DNA from: Mycolicibacterium chlorophenolicum
GTDB taxonomy: Bacteria > Actinomycetota > Actinomycetes > Mycobacteriales > Mycobacteriaceae
Assembly (NCBI RefSeq): GCF_001044235.1
Contig: NZ_JYNL01000042.1
Span: forward strand, 1-61,048
DNA length: 61,048 bases
Direction: 5' to 3'
Shown piece by piece: positions 15,518 to 24,367 of this stretch (the first letter of the stretch is position 1; each line of letters opens with the position of its first letter). A program made the position numbers and the translations under genes. The notes beneath the pieces were generated by a model. It saw only the letters and a program-made list of their open reading frames with translations. It was not told the origin of the DNA and made no database searches.

Positions 15518-15789
15518 GCTGCCACAGGGTCTTTCGCGTCCTTACGTGGCCGGCCCCGGGGCCGCTTGCGGGCGATGACGGTGCCCCGCTCGAAGATCTC
15601 GCCGCCCCACACTCCCCACGGCTCCTGCCGCTCCAACGCTGCGGTCAGGCACTCCCGCTGGAAAGGGCATTCGCCGCACAGGGCCTTCGCGCGCTCGAGA
15701 TCGCGCGGGTCCTCGGCGAACCACAGGTCGGGATTCTCGACATGACACGGCACCGACAGCTTTGAGCTCTCACATGTCAGGGAAGACAT
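15514..15789 (-). CDS. whiB7: WhiB7, redox-sensing activator of intrinsic antibiotic resistance
   Basis: A 91-aa WhiB protein. Cys15, Cys38, Cys41 and Cys47 bind a [4Fe-4S] cluster; the turn EPWGVWGGE follows, and the C-terminal AT-hook RPRGRPRK identifies WhiB7 among WhiB proteins. It binds sigma A and AT-rich DNA just upstream of -35 boxes and turns on efflux, ribosome-protection and drug-modifying genes as well as its own. The gene is preceded by a long leader with a small reading frame and an attenuator hairpin, described separately. Confidence 0.95.
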   Translation of the reverse strand: MSSLTCESSKLSVPCHVENPDLWFAEDPRDLERAKALCGECPFQRECLTAALERQEPWGVWGGEIFERGTVIARKRPRGRPRKDAKDPVAA

Positions 15790-15876
15790 GTCCGGTCCTC
15801 TGCTTCCTGGTCGTTTCGTTCGTCTGGCTGAACTCTGTGGTGGATCGGTGACCAGGTCTTGTCTGGGGAAAGACGA

Positions 15877-15910
15877 AGGCCACGGATCCGTGGTTGCGGG
15901 TCCGTGGCCT
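15877..15910 (-). terminator. whiB7 leader attenuator hairpin
   Basis: AGGCCACGGA (15877-15886) pairs perfectly with TCCGTGGCCT (15901-15910), a GC-rich 10-bp stem followed in the minus-strand transcript by TTCGTCTTTCC. The arm overlaps a self-palindrome CCACGGATCCGTGG (15880-15893), so two exclusive folds are possible. It lies about 90 nt before the whiB7 start. A Rho-independent attenuator at this place is established for mycobacterial whiB7. Confidence 0.75.
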
Positions 15911-15934
15911 GGGATGGCGGTTTGGGGGCTCTGG

Positions 15935-16099
15935 CTAGTGAAAGCCCCTCACGGACGCGGCAACCGTGCCGGCTGCGGCGGCGCGGCGCTTACGCGCGGC
16001 GGCAGCGGCGGGAATGGCGGTATGCACCTCTGTGAAGGCGTGCGGGGACCACGGCATGCCGGCTGCCGCTACGACGTAAAACGCGTTATTTCTCACCAT
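15935..16099 (-). CDS. whiB7 leader peptide (uORF)
   Basis: A 54-codon frame starting at ATG 16099 (MVRNNAFYVVAAAGMPWSPH). AGGAGG lies 11 bases upstream, a slightly long spacing. The C-terminal half is rich in Ala and Arg. In mycobacteria, translation of a uORF in the whiB7 leader couples ribosome stalling by antibiotics to read-through of the attenuator, and this frame lies in the right place between promoter and hairpin. Upstream in-frame GTGs at 16129 and 16123 are less likely starts. Confidence 0.6.
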   Translation of the reverse strand: MVRNNAFYVVAAAGMPWSPHAFTEVHTAIPAAAAARKRRAAAAGTVAASVRGFH

Positions 16100-16146
16100 G
16101 ATCGCGGCATCCTCCTCTCGCACATGCACCAACGTGTGTTGTTCTG

Positions 16147-16186
16147 AGGCTAGACGCTACCAGCGAAATCCCTCAACACATTTTTG
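16147..16186 (-). promoter_or_regulatory. whiB7 promoter with AT-rich WhiB7 box
   Basis: On the minus strand TTGAGG (-35, 16176-16171) and TAGCCT (-10, 16152-16147) are 18 bases apart. The AAAAAT run at 16186-16181 is just upstream of the -35 box, the AT-rich element bound by the WhiB7 AT-hook. The start point would be near 16140, giving a leader of about 350 nt. Confidence 0.7.
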
Positions 16187-16208
16187 ACCTGCGCTTTTGG
16201 CGCGATTT

Positions 16209-18311
16209 TTACGATTTCTGGCGGTCTCTGACCAGCCCGAGCACATCGGCGCCGAACTGCTCGAGCTTGCGGGCGCCGATACCCGGGATCGCGACCAGCG
16301 CGGCATCATCGCCCGGCAGCGACTCCGCGATCGCGATCAGCGTGTTGTCGGTGAACACCACATAGGCGGGCACGCTCATCTCCTTAGAGATGCGCAGGCG
16401 CCAGTCCTTCAGGTCGGCGAGCAGTTGTTCGTCGATGTCGGACGGGCACGTCTCGCACCGGCGGAGCATGATCGCCGCCGACGCCGACAGCGGGGCGTTG
16501 CACACCCGGCACCGCGGGGCCGGACCGCGGGGCTTGCGCGACCGGCTGGGCCCGTCGTCACGCGCGGACTGCGGCGCGATGCCGTTGAGAAACCGCGACG
16601 GCCGCCGGCCCTGACGCCCCCCGGGGTTGCGGGCCAGCGCCCAGCTGAGCGTCAAATGCACACGCGCCCTGGTGATTCCGACGTAGAACAGGCGCCGCTC
16701 CTCCTCGACGGGTTCGCTGTCGGGACCGTGGGACAGGGCATGGGAGATGGGCAGCGTGCCGTCGGCCAGACCGACGAGGAACACCGCGTCCCACTCCAGG
16801 CCCTTCGCGGCGTGCAGCGACGCGAGCGTGACGCCCTGCACCACCGGAGGGTGACGCGAGTCCGCCCGCTGCCGCAACTCGGTCAGCAGCGTGCGCAGAT
16901 CCAGCTGCGGGCGCTGGGCGACCTCGTCGTCGACGAGGTCGGCGAGCGCGGCCAGCGCCTCCCAGCGGTCCCGGGCGCGGGTACCGGCCGGCGGCTCGGC
17001 GGTCAGGCCGAGCGGCTCCAGCGTCGCCCGCACCAGCTCCGGCAGCGCCAGCGCGGTGTCGCGGTCACCGGCGCGCTGCAGCGCCAACAGGGCCTGGCGC
17101 ACCTCCTGACGGCTGAAGAAGCCTTCGCCGCCGCGGACCTGGAACGGGACACCCGCCTCGGTGAGCGCCTCCTCGTAGACCTCCGACTGGGCGTTGATGC
17201 GGTACAGCACCGCGATTTCGGCGGGCGCAGTCCCGGACTCGACGAGCTTCTTGATGCTGCGCGCCACCGCGGCGGCCTCGGCGACCTCGTCCGGATACTC
17301 GTTGAACGTCGGATTCGGCCCGGGCGGACGCTGTCCGACCAGATGCAGCCGACTGCCCGCCATCCGGCCGCGGGCCGCGGCGATGACCCGGTTGGCCAGC
17401 GACACGACCTGCGGCGTGGACCGGTAGTCCCGCTCCAGCCGGACCACCGCGGCGTCGGGGAACCGGCGCGAGAAGTCCAGCAGATAGCGCGGCGAGGCGC
17501 CGGTGAACGAATAGATGGTCTGGTTGGCGTCGCCGACGACGGTCAGGTCGTCGCGGGTGCCGAGCCAGGCGTCGAGCACCCGCTGCTGTAGCGGGGTCAC
17601 GTCCTGGTATTCGTCGACGACGAAGCAGCGGTAGCGATCCCGGAATTCCTGGGCGACCGCGGCGTCGTTCTCGATGGCGGCGGCGGTGTGCAGGAGCAGG
17701 TCGTCGAAGTCCAGGAGCATCAGATCGTTGCCGCGGGCCTTCAGCGCCTCGTACCCGGCGTAGGCGGCCGCGACCTTCGCCGCGTCGAACGGGATGTCGC
17801 GACCGGACTCGGCCACCGTCGCCGGATAGTCCTCGGGACTGATCAACGACGCCTTGGCCCATTCGATCTCCCCCGCCAAATCGCGGACGTTGTCGGTTCC
17901 GGTGGGCAGACCGCTGCGGTTGGCGGCCTGGGCGACCACCGCGAACTTCGAGTCGAGCAGCTGCCAGTCGGTGGTGCCGACGACCCGCGGCCAGAAGTAG
18001 GCGAGCTGGCGGCGCGCGGCGGCGTGGAACGTCTGCGCCTGCACGGATCCGGTTCCGGTTCCGTCGTCGAGCGCGCGCAGCCGCCCCCGCATCTCCCCTG
18101 CCGCGCGCTGGGTGAACGTCACGGCCAGCACCTGACCGGGCGCGACGTGGCCGGCGGTGACCAGGTGCGCGATGCGCCGGGTGATGGTGCGCGTCTTGCC
18201 GGTGCCGGCGCCGGCGAGCACGCACACCGGCCCCCGCGGAGCGAGGACGGCTTCGCGCTGCTCCTCGTCGAGGTCGCCCAGCAGCCGGTCACGCGAAGCC
18301 GTCGGGGACAT
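16209..18311 (-). CDS. uvrD2: ATP-dependent DNA helicase UvrD2
   Basis: A 700-aa SF1A helicase. Motifs in order: Walker A GAGTGKTR, Walker B VVDEYQDVT, TIYSFTGA (motif III), YRSTPQV (IV), SLHAAKGLEWDAVFLVG (V) and YVGITRAR (VI). A four-cysteine element (CRVCN ... CETCP) then leads to a C-terminal HRDC domain, the arrangement that defines mycobacterial UvrD2. It unwinds DNA 3' to 5' and is essential in M. tuberculosis. The start at 18311 gives the family length; ATG 18320 is three codons upstream. It is divergent from mrx1. Confidence 0.93.
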   Translation of the reverse strand: MSPTASRDRLLGDLDEEQREAVLAPRGPVCVLAGAGTGKTRTITRRIAHLVTAGHVAPGQVLAVTFTQRAAGEMRGRLRALDDGTGTGSVQAQTFHAAARRQLAYFWPRVVGTTDWQLLDSKFAVVAQAANRSGLPTGTDNVRDLAGEIEWAKASLISPEDYPATVAESGRDIPFDAAKVAAAYAGYEALKARGNDLMLLDFDDLLLHTAAAIENDAAVAQEFRDRYRCFVVDEYQDVTPLQQRVLDAWLGTRDDLTVVGDANQTIYSFTGASPRYLLDFSRRFPDAAVVRLERDYRSTPQVVSLANRVIAAARGRMAGSRLHLVGQRPPGPNPTFNEYPDEVAEAAAVARSIKKLVESGTAPAEIAVLYRINAQSEVYEEALTEAGVPFQVRGGEGFFSRQEVRQALLALQRAGDRDTALALPELVRATLEPLGLTAEPPAGTRARDRWEALAALADLVDDEVAQRPQLDLRTLLTELRQRADSRHPPVVQGVTLASLHAAKGLEWDAVFLVGLADGTLPISHALSHGPDSEPVEEERRLFYVGITRARVHLTLSWALARNPGGRQGRRPSRFLNGIAPQSARDDGPSRSRKPRGPAPRCRVCNAPLSASAAIMLRRCETCPSDIDEQLLADLKDWRLRISKEMSVPAYVVFTDNTLIAIAESLPGDDAALVAIPGIGARKLEQFGADVLGLVRDRQKS

Positions 18312-18392
18312 GGCGACCATCATGTCAGCGCGGCCCGACAATCGCGGGCTGGGCCGGGGCATGTTCGCGGGGTCGACTACGTTGAAGGGCTT

Positions 18393-18647
18393 ATGAGCGC
18401 TGACGACACTGCTGCAGTGACCATGTACACGACGTCGTGGTGTGGCTACTGCGTCCGTCTGAAGAAGGCACTGAAGAACGAGGGCATCACCTTCGCCGAG
18501 GTGAACATCGAAGAGGATCCCGCCGCTGCGGAGTTCGTCGGCTCGGTCAACGGTGGCAACCACGTCGTCCCGACGATCAAGTTCCCCGACGGTTCCACGC
18601 TGACCAACCCGAGCGGCGCCCAGGTGAAGGCCAAGCTCGCCAGCTGA
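18393..18647 (+). CDS. mrx1: Mycoredoxin 1
   Basis: An 84-aa glutaredoxin-like protein. The active site WCGYC (Cys17, Cys20) follows the first strand, and a cis-Pro in NHVVPTIKF and the GS turn match the fold. It reduces mycothiol-mixed disulfides using mycothiol as cofactor. The uvrD2-mrx1-nudC order is the M. tuberculosis order (Rv3198A). The ATG lies 82 bp from the uvrD2 start in divergent orientation. Confidence 0.92.
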   Translation: MSADDTAAVTMYTTSWCGYCVRLKKALKNEGITFAEVNIEEDPAAAEFVGSVNGGNHVVPTIKFPDGSTLTNPSGAQVKAKLAS

Positions 18648-18653
18648 GCGCGC

Positions 18654-19583
18654 TCAGTCCGCGGCAGCCCAGGATTCGATGATCTCCCGGGCGATCGAGA
18701 TCGACCCTGGCAGCAACAGCCGCGACTCGCTCGACGAACTCCAGTCGCCCTGATCGAGGGCCTCGCGGATCTCGGCACGGGTGAACCATGCCGCCTCGGC
18801 GATCTCTCCGTCGTTGAAGGCGAACTCCTGCTGCGGATCGCCGAGCGCGTGGAAGCCGACCATCAGCGACCGCGGGAACGGCCACGGCTGGGAGCCCAGA
18901 TACTCGACATCGGTGACGGTGAGGCCGATCTCTTCGGCGATCTCGCGCACCACGCACGTTTCGAACGACTCCCCGGCCTCGACGAAGCCGGCCAGGATCG
19001 AGAACAGCCGCGGCGGCCACACCGTCTGCCGGGCCAGCACCGCGCGGTCGTGGCCGTCGTGCACCAGGCAGATCACCGCGGGGTCGATGCGAGGGAACTC
19101 CTCCTGCCCGGTCACCGGGTTGATGCGCGACCAGCCCGCCTTGATGGGTGTGGTCGGGGTGCCGTCGACCGGGCTGAAGCGGGCGTGGTCATGCCAGTTG
19201 AGCAGCGCCGTGGCGGTGGCGACGAGCTGGGCGCTGACGTCGTCGAAGACGTGACCGGTGCGGCGCAGATCGAGCACCTGTGTCTGCGCGTCCGGGTCGT
19301 CGGGCGGCTGCAGATCCGAGCGCACCCCCCAGACGTGCCGGCCGTCCTGGAGGCGGCCGAGGAACACGGCGTCCTCCGGGGGTGCGTCACCGGCGTCGGT
19401 GGCCCGGTGCAGGACCGCGCGGCCGTCGGCGATCAGCACCTGGTTGCGGCGATCCACCCGCAGCAGCAGCGCGTCGGCCCAGCCGGCCACCGCCGCGTCG
19501 ACGTCGGTGCGCAGCGTGTCGGCGCGGTCGGCACCGACGCGGGACAGCAGGGGGACGTTGCGCAGCCGGAAGCCGGCGGTCAT
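18654..19583 (-). CDS. nudC: NAD(H) pyrophosphatase NudC
   Basis: A 309-aa Nudix hydrolase. The Nudix box is GFVEAGESFETCVVREIAEEIGL split over residues about 203-225 (G..E..REIAEEIG), followed by SQPWPFPRS, the signature for NADH. It splits NADH into NMNH and AMP; mycobacterial NudC can also degrade isoniazid- and ethionamide-NAD adducts. The zinc ribbon of E. coli NudC is lost: no CxxC pair occurs in the middle region, as in the M. tuberculosis protein I recall. It overlaps the K+ channel gene by 4 bp. Confidence 0.92.
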   Translation of the reverse strand: MTAGFRLRNVPLLSRVGADRADTLRTDVDAAVAGWADALLLRVDRRNQVLIADGRAVLHRATDAGDAPPEDAVFLGRLQDGRHVWGVRSDLQPPDDPDAQTQVLDLRRTGHVFDDVSAQLVATATALLNWHDHARFSPVDGTPTTPIKAGWSRINPVTGQEEFPRIDPAVICLVHDGHDRAVLARQTVWPPRLFSILAGFVEAGESFETCVVREIAEEIGLTVTDVEYLGSQPWPFPRSLMVGFHALGDPQQEFAFNDGEIAEAAWFTRAEIREALDQGDWSSSSESRLLLPGSISIAREIIESWAAAD

Positions 19584-20659
19584 CGCTCGGCGTCCGCGGA
19601 ACGGATGTAGAGCAGGCGATCCCCCAGCTCGAGCGCGTCGACCTCGGGTTCGTCCACCCGGATCAGCTTTCCGTTGCGCACCACGCCGAGCACGATGTCG
19701 GACTGGTGACGCGGCGACCCGCCCGCCTCCTTCGGCGTCACCTCCCGCTCGGCGATCGCGAACCCGGCGTCCGGGGTGAGCAGGTCCTCCATCACCTCGA
19801 CCACGCTGGGTGTCTGGACCGCGATGCCGAGCAGCCGGCCGGCGGTCTCGGAGGTGACCACGGTGGAGTCGGCCCCGGACTGCTTGAGCAGATGCTGGTT
19901 CTCCGCTTCCCGGACGGCCGCGATGATCTTGGCGTTGGGCGCGAGTTCGCGGGCGGTCAGCGTCACGAGCACGGCGGTGTCGTCCCGGTTGGTGGCGACG
20001 ATGATCGACTTGGCGTGCTGCGCACTGGCCAGCCGAAGCACCTCGGAGTCGGTGGCGCTGCCGCGCACGGTCACCAGGCCGGCGCTCTTGGCGCGCTCCA
20101 GGGCGGCGACGTCCTCGTCCACCACGACGATGTCCGCGGGCGCGACCTCGTCGCCGACCATCGCCGCGGCGGCGGTGCGGCCCTTGGTGCCGTAGCCGAC
20201 GATGATGATGTGGTTGCGCACTCTGTTCCTCCAGCGCTGGATTTGGTAGACCTGCCGCGACTGCGTGGTGAGGGTCTCGACGGTGGTACCGATGAGCACG
20301 ATCAGGAACGCGACGCGCAGCGGCGTGATCACCAGGACGTTGACCAGCCGCGCGGACGGCGTGATCGGGGTGATGTCGCCGTAGCCCGTGGTGGACAGTG
20401 ACACGGTCGCGTAGTAGAGGCAGTCGAGGAACGACAGCGGGTTGTCCTGCGCGTCCCGGTAGCCGTCGCGGTCGAAATACACGATGAACACCGCAGCGAA
20501 CAGCGCGGCGAGGGCGTAGACGACGCGGACGGTGATGCGCCGCGACGGACTGACCATCGTGGTGGGGATCTGGACCCGGTCGGTGAGCGCGTGCACCGGT
20601 AGGTCGGCCAGGGACTGGTCGAACCGGCGCAGCCGTCGGCGCAGAGCGCCCTCAGCCAC
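19580..20659 (-). CDS. Two-TM potassium channel with RCK/TrkA-N domain
   Basis: A 359-aa ion channel protein, counterpart of Rv3200c. Two membrane helices (about 45-65 and 103-127) flank the pore with selectivity filter TTGYGD (90-95). A Rossmann-type TrkA-N/RCK domain follows from about 145 (IIIVGYGTKGRTAAAA), then a TrkA-C domain to the end. It should conduct K+ under ligand control, possibly of nucleotides. It is upstream of nudC with a 4-bp overlap, so the two are probably co-transcribed. Confidence 0.9.
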   Translation of the reverse strand: MAEGALRRRLRRFDQSLADLPVHALTDRVQIPTTMVSPSRRITVRVVYALAALFAAVFIVYFDRDGYRDAQDNPLSFLDCLYYATVSLSTTGYGDITPITPSARLVNVLVITPLRVAFLIVLIGTTVETLTTQSRQVYQIQRWRNRVRNHIIIVGYGTKGRTAAAAMVGDEVAPADIVVVDEDVAALERAKSAGLVTVRGSATDSEVLRLASAQHAKSIIVATNRDDTAVLVTLTARELAPNAKIIAAVREAENQHLLKQSGADSTVVTSETAGRLLGIAVQTPSVVEVMEDLLTPDAGFAIAEREVTPKEAGGSPRHQSDIVLGVVRNGKLIRVDEPEVDALELGDRLLYIRSADAER

Positions 20660-20705
20660 GGGGGCCAGTCACGATGTGAGGCTGTCGCACCCGCACAATG
20701 TAATC

Positions 20706-21101
20706 ATGACCTCCTCCCCGACTGCACTGAAGCGGTTCACCTCGTCATCGCGTGGCACCAAGATGGGCGTCTGGCTGATCGGCATGGGGGTCCTGCATTT
20801 CGCGGCGCCGCAGCCGTTCGACTCGATCGTGCCCGAGGAACTGCCCGGCACCCAGCGCTTCTACACGCTGGCCTCCGGCGTCGCCGAGGTCGGTGTCGGC
20901 GCTCTGCTGGTGGCGCCGCAGACCCGCAGATTCGGTGCGCTCGCCGCGATCGCGCTGTTTCTCGGCGTGCTCCCCGGCAACGTGAACATGGTGCGGTTGT
21001 GGAAGAACAAGCCGCTGCCGATGCGGTTGATCGCGATCGCACGGCTGCCGATGCAGATTCCGATGATCACACAGGCGCTGAAGGTCTACCGCGAGAGCTG
21101 A
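20706..21101 (+). CDS. Small DoxX-like membrane protein
   Basis: A 131-aa protein with about four hydrophobic segments and conserved HFAAPQPFDSIVPEELPG near residues 31-48 and PGNVNMVRLW in the second half. The pattern is that of the DoxX-like family of small membrane proteins whose function is mostly unknown. The ATG at 20706 starts MTSSPTALKRF. It lies between two minus-strand genes and is its own unit, with only 2 bp to the adnB stop. Confidence 0.75.
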   Translation: MTSSPTALKRFTSSSRGTKMGVWLIGMGVLHFAAPQPFDSIVPEELPGTQRFYTLASGVAEVGVGALLVAPQTRRFGALAAIALFLGVLPGNVNMVRLWKNKPLPMRLIAIARLPMQIPMITQALKVYRES

Positions 21102-21103
21102 GT

Positions 21104-24100
21104 TCACGCGGCGTCGCCGTCAGCGGGCTCGGCGAGCAGGGCGGCCAGTTCGTCGGCATCGGGCAGCGCCGCGGGGGTGACCGTGCGCCCGGAACGGACG
21201 TAGTGGAACGCCGCCCGCACCGACGACGGCGGACAACCCTTCAGCCGGGCCCATGCCAGGCGGTACACCGCCAGCTGAATCGCGTTGTGTGCCAAATCCT
21301 CCGGCGTGGCCGGCGGCTCACCGGTCTTCCAGTCCACCACCGTCACCCCGCCGTCGTCGTCGGCGAACACCGCGTCGATGCGGCCGCGGACGACGCGGCC
21401 CGCGATCATCATGTCGAAGGGAACCTCCACCTCCAGCGGGCTGCGCGCCGCCCATCTCGACACCGCGAATGCGGCCTGAAGTTCCTCGAGCTCACCGCGG
21501 TCCTGCCGGTCGGCGTCGACGGCGCCGGGCAGATCGTCGAGGTCGAACAGCTTCTCCGCCTGGTAATACCGCTGCACCCACTCGTGAAACGCGGTGCCCA
21601 GCAGGGCCTGTGCGTCCGGACGCCGGGGCAGCCGCCGATGGAGGCGCTGCGCCGCGGCGTCGGGGTCACGCCCCAGTTCGACCATGGCGCTGACCGACAG
21701 CTGCACCGGCAGCGGCGGCGCGGGCCGCCGGCCCGCCCGTTCGCGCTCGGCGAGCAACGCGTCCACGTCGGCGACCCAGCCGTGCGGATCCTCGGCGACG
21801 ACGGGGTCGGCGTCGCCGGCGATCACGGCGGACACCAGCGCGGCACCGTGATCGGCGCGGTCGCGACGGCCCGCCAGCGGATCGACCGGCCACATCGCCT
21901 CGATCACGCGGCCGCGCAACGGATTCGGCTCTCCGTCGGCAGGCGCGTCGGCCCACACGTCGATCGAGCCGCACGGCGTACCCGCAGCTGCCGCGGTGTC
22001 GATGACCTCTTTGAGTTCGGTGAGGAACGTCGACGGTCCGCGCGGCTTGGATTCGGTGGCGCCCCAGTGGTGCCCGGACACCAGCAGCGTGCGCTCGGCA
22101 CGCGTCAAGGCCACGTACAGCAGGCGACGCTCCTCGTCGGTGCGCCGCTGATCGAGGCTGCGCTTGTGATCGGAGATGGCATCCGAGAGCGATTTACGGT
22201 CGTTGACCCGGGAGGTGTCCAGCACCGGCACACCGTGTTCGGACACCGTGGCGCAGTCACCGCGCAGCAGCGGCGGCAGGTCGGCGGCATCGGTGAGCCA
22301 GGTGCGTGGCGACGCTGTCGACGGGAACACCCGCCCGACGAGGTGGGGGACGGCGACGATCTGCCACTCCAAGCCCTTGGCCGCATGCACGGTCAGAATC
22401 TGCACCCGATCCTGCGCGACCGTGATCTCCGCGGGGGCCAGCCCGTTCTCGACCTGCTCGGCGGCGTCGAGGTAGGCCAGCAGACCTGACACCGTCGCGC
22501 CGGAGCGGGCTGCGAAGTCGGCGACGACATCGCTGAAGGCGTCGAGATGCTCGGTGCCGGACCAGCCCGCCGTCACCGGCCGCGCGGCCCTGACCTCGAC
22601 GTCGACGCCGAGCATCCGCCGGATCTCGGCGATCAGATCGGGCAGCTGGCCGTCGAGGTGGGCGCGCAGGGCGCTCAGCTCCCGGCCCAACGCGACGATG
22701 CGGGCGTGCCCGGCCGGCGAATACGCCTCTGCTGCACCGGGATCACACACCGCGTCAGCCAGGCAGGCGACGTCGGCGTCGGGTCCGAGTTGGCCGACGA
22801 TGTGATCGACGCTCCCCCGCTCCGCGGCCGGTGCATCGACCAGCGTCACCGCGCGGCGCCACAGCGCCTCGATGTCGGCGGCACCGAGGCGCCACCGGGG
22901 GCCCGTGAGCACCCGCACCGCGGCCGCGCCGGCCATCGGGTCGGCGGCCAGCCGCAGCATCGCCACCACATCGGCCACCTCGGGCACCGCCAACAGGCCG
23001 GCCAGACCGACCACCTCGACGGGGATGCCGCGCCGGGTCAGCGCCTCGGCCATCGGGGCGGCGTCGGCGTTGCGACGCACCATGACCGCGGCCGTGGGCG
23101 CCACCCCGTCGACGGCCAGCCCGGCGCGGTACCGGGACGCCACCTGCTCGGCGACCCACTCCCGCTCGGTCTCCACGTCCGACAGCAAGGCGCAGCGCAC
23201 GTCTCCCGGGTGGGCGTCGGGCCGCGGCAACAGCGACCGCACCGACACCGACCGGCGGCGCGCATCCATCGACACCTCGTTCGCCAGGTGCAGCACCTCC
23301 GGCGGGTTACGCCAGCTGGTCCGCAATTCCAGTGTGGGCGCAGGGGTTCCGTCGGCAAGCGGGAAGTCGGTGGTGAACCGGGGCAGGTTGGTGGCCGACG
23401 CGCCGCGCCACCCGTAGATCGACTGGATCGGATCGCCGACCGCGGTCAGGGCCAGCCCGTCGTCGGCGCCGTTGCCGAACAGCGAGGCCAGCGCCACCCG
23501 CTGCGCGTGCCCGGTGTCCTGGTACTCGTCGAGCAGCACCACCCGGTAACGCTGCCGCAGTTGCTCACCCACCTGCGGGAACCGCGACGCGAGCTGGGCT
23601 GCGGCGGCCATCTGCATCCCGAAGTCGACGACCCGCTCCTCGCGCATACGCCGGTGCAGAGCGTCGATCAGCGGTACCAGCGCGGTGCGCTCGGTCTGCG
23701 TGGCGAGCATCCGCAGCAGCCACTGACTGGGGCCGCGGTCGCGCTGGTAGGGCCCCGCGGGCAGCGTGTGCACCAGGCGTTCCAGCTCGATGTGGGTGTC
23801 GCGCAGTTGGTCGGTGTCGACCAGGTGTTCGGCCAGTTGACCGGCCAGTCGCAGCACCATCGCGGTGATCGCCGCCGGGGACTTATCGGTGTCGAGCGGA
23901 CCGGGATGCTCGCAGACCACGCGAAACGCCAACTGCCACAGCTCGGTTTCCCCGAGCAGGCGGACGTCGGGTTCGACCGGCAACAGCAACCCGTGTTCGC
24001 GCAGCAGAGTTCCGGCGAACGCGTGATAGGTGCTGACCGTGACCGCGTCGTCGCCCAGGTCGGCCGCACCGGGCACCACCAGCCCGGCTCCCGCCAGCCG

Positions 24101-24367
24101 CGCCAGCCGCGCCCGCACCCGGCGCAGCAACTGGCCCGCGGCCTTGCGGGTGAACGTCAGGCCCAGCACCTCGCCGGGGGTGGCGAACCCGTTGGCGACC
24201 AGCCAGACCACGCGGGCGGCCATCGTCTCGGTCTTGCCGGCACCGGCGCCCGCGATCACCACCAGCGGACCGGGCGGGGCGGCGATGACCGCAGCCTGTT
24301 CGTCGGTCGGCGCGAAAAGACCCAGGGCCCCGGCCAATTCGGTGGGGCTGTACCGCGGTGTCGTCAC
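21104..24367 (-). CDS. adnB: AdnB, helicase-nuclease subunit of the AdnAB end-resection motor
   Basis: A 1087-aa protein. The N-terminal UvrD-like motor has Walker A AGAGAGKT (39-46), Walker B LLDEYQDT, QSIYGWRGAS (motif III), TVHAAKGLEWQIV (V) and YVALTRAERTL (VI). The C-terminal RecB-like nuclease has the metal motif VVDWKTGEP and an upstream GTAFHEWVQRYY. AdnAB resects double-strand breaks in mycobacteria and replaces RecBCD for that job; AdnB supplies the principal motor. Its start overlaps the adnA stop by 4 bp. Confidence 0.92.
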   Translation of the reverse strand: MTTPRYSPTELAGALGLFAPTDEQAAVIAAPPGPLVVIAGAGAGKTETMAARVVWLVANGFATPGEVLGLTFTRKAAGQLLRRVRARLARLAGAGLVVPGAADLGDDAVTVSTYHAFAGTLLREHGLLLPVEPDVRLLGETELWQLAFRVVCEHPGPLDTDKSPAAITAMVLRLAGQLAEHLVDTDQLRDTHIELERLVHTLPAGPYQRDRGPSQWLLRMLATQTERTALVPLIDALHRRMREERVVDFGMQMAAAAQLASRFPQVGEQLRQRYRVVLLDEYQDTGHAQRVALASLFGNGADDGLALTAVGDPIQSIYGWRGASATNLPRFTTDFPLADGTPAPTLELRTSWRNPPEVLHLANEVSMDARRRSVSVRSLLPRPDAHPGDVRCALLSDVETEREWVAEQVASRYRAGLAVDGVAPTAAVMVRRNADAAPMAEALTRRGIPVEVVGLAGLLAVPEVADVVAMLRLAADPMAGAAAVRVLTGPRWRLGAADIEALWRRAVTLVDAPAAERGSVDHIVGQLGPDADVACLADAVCDPGAAEAYSPAGHARIVALGRELSALRAHLDGQLPDLIAEIRRMLGVDVEVRAARPVTAGWSGTEHLDAFSDVVADFAARSGATVSGLLAYLDAAEQVENGLAPAEITVAQDRVQILTVHAAKGLEWQIVAVPHLVGRVFPSTASPRTWLTDAADLPPLLRGDCATVSEHGVPVLDTSRVNDRKSLSDAISDHKRSLDQRRTDEERRLLYVALTRAERTLLVSGHHWGATESKPRGPSTFLTELKEVIDTAAAAGTPCGSIDVWADAPADGEPNPLRGRVIEAMWPVDPLAGRRDRADHGAALVSAVIAGDADPVVAEDPHGWVADVDALLAERERAGRRPAPPLPVQLSVSAMVELGRDPDAAAQRLHRRLPRRPDAQALLGTAFHEWVQRYYQAEKLFDLDDLPGAVDADRQDRGELEELQAAFAVSRWAARSPLEVEVPFDMMIAGRVVRGRIDAVFADDDGGVTVVDWKTGEPPATPEDLAHNAIQLAVYRLAWARLKGCPPSSVRAAFHYVRSGRTVTPAALPDADELAALLAEPADGDAA

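Noticed and set aside
18312..18563. Upstream extension of uvrD2
   Set aside because: The extra 84 codons would overlap the mrx1 gene in antisense and exceed the known UvrD2 length.
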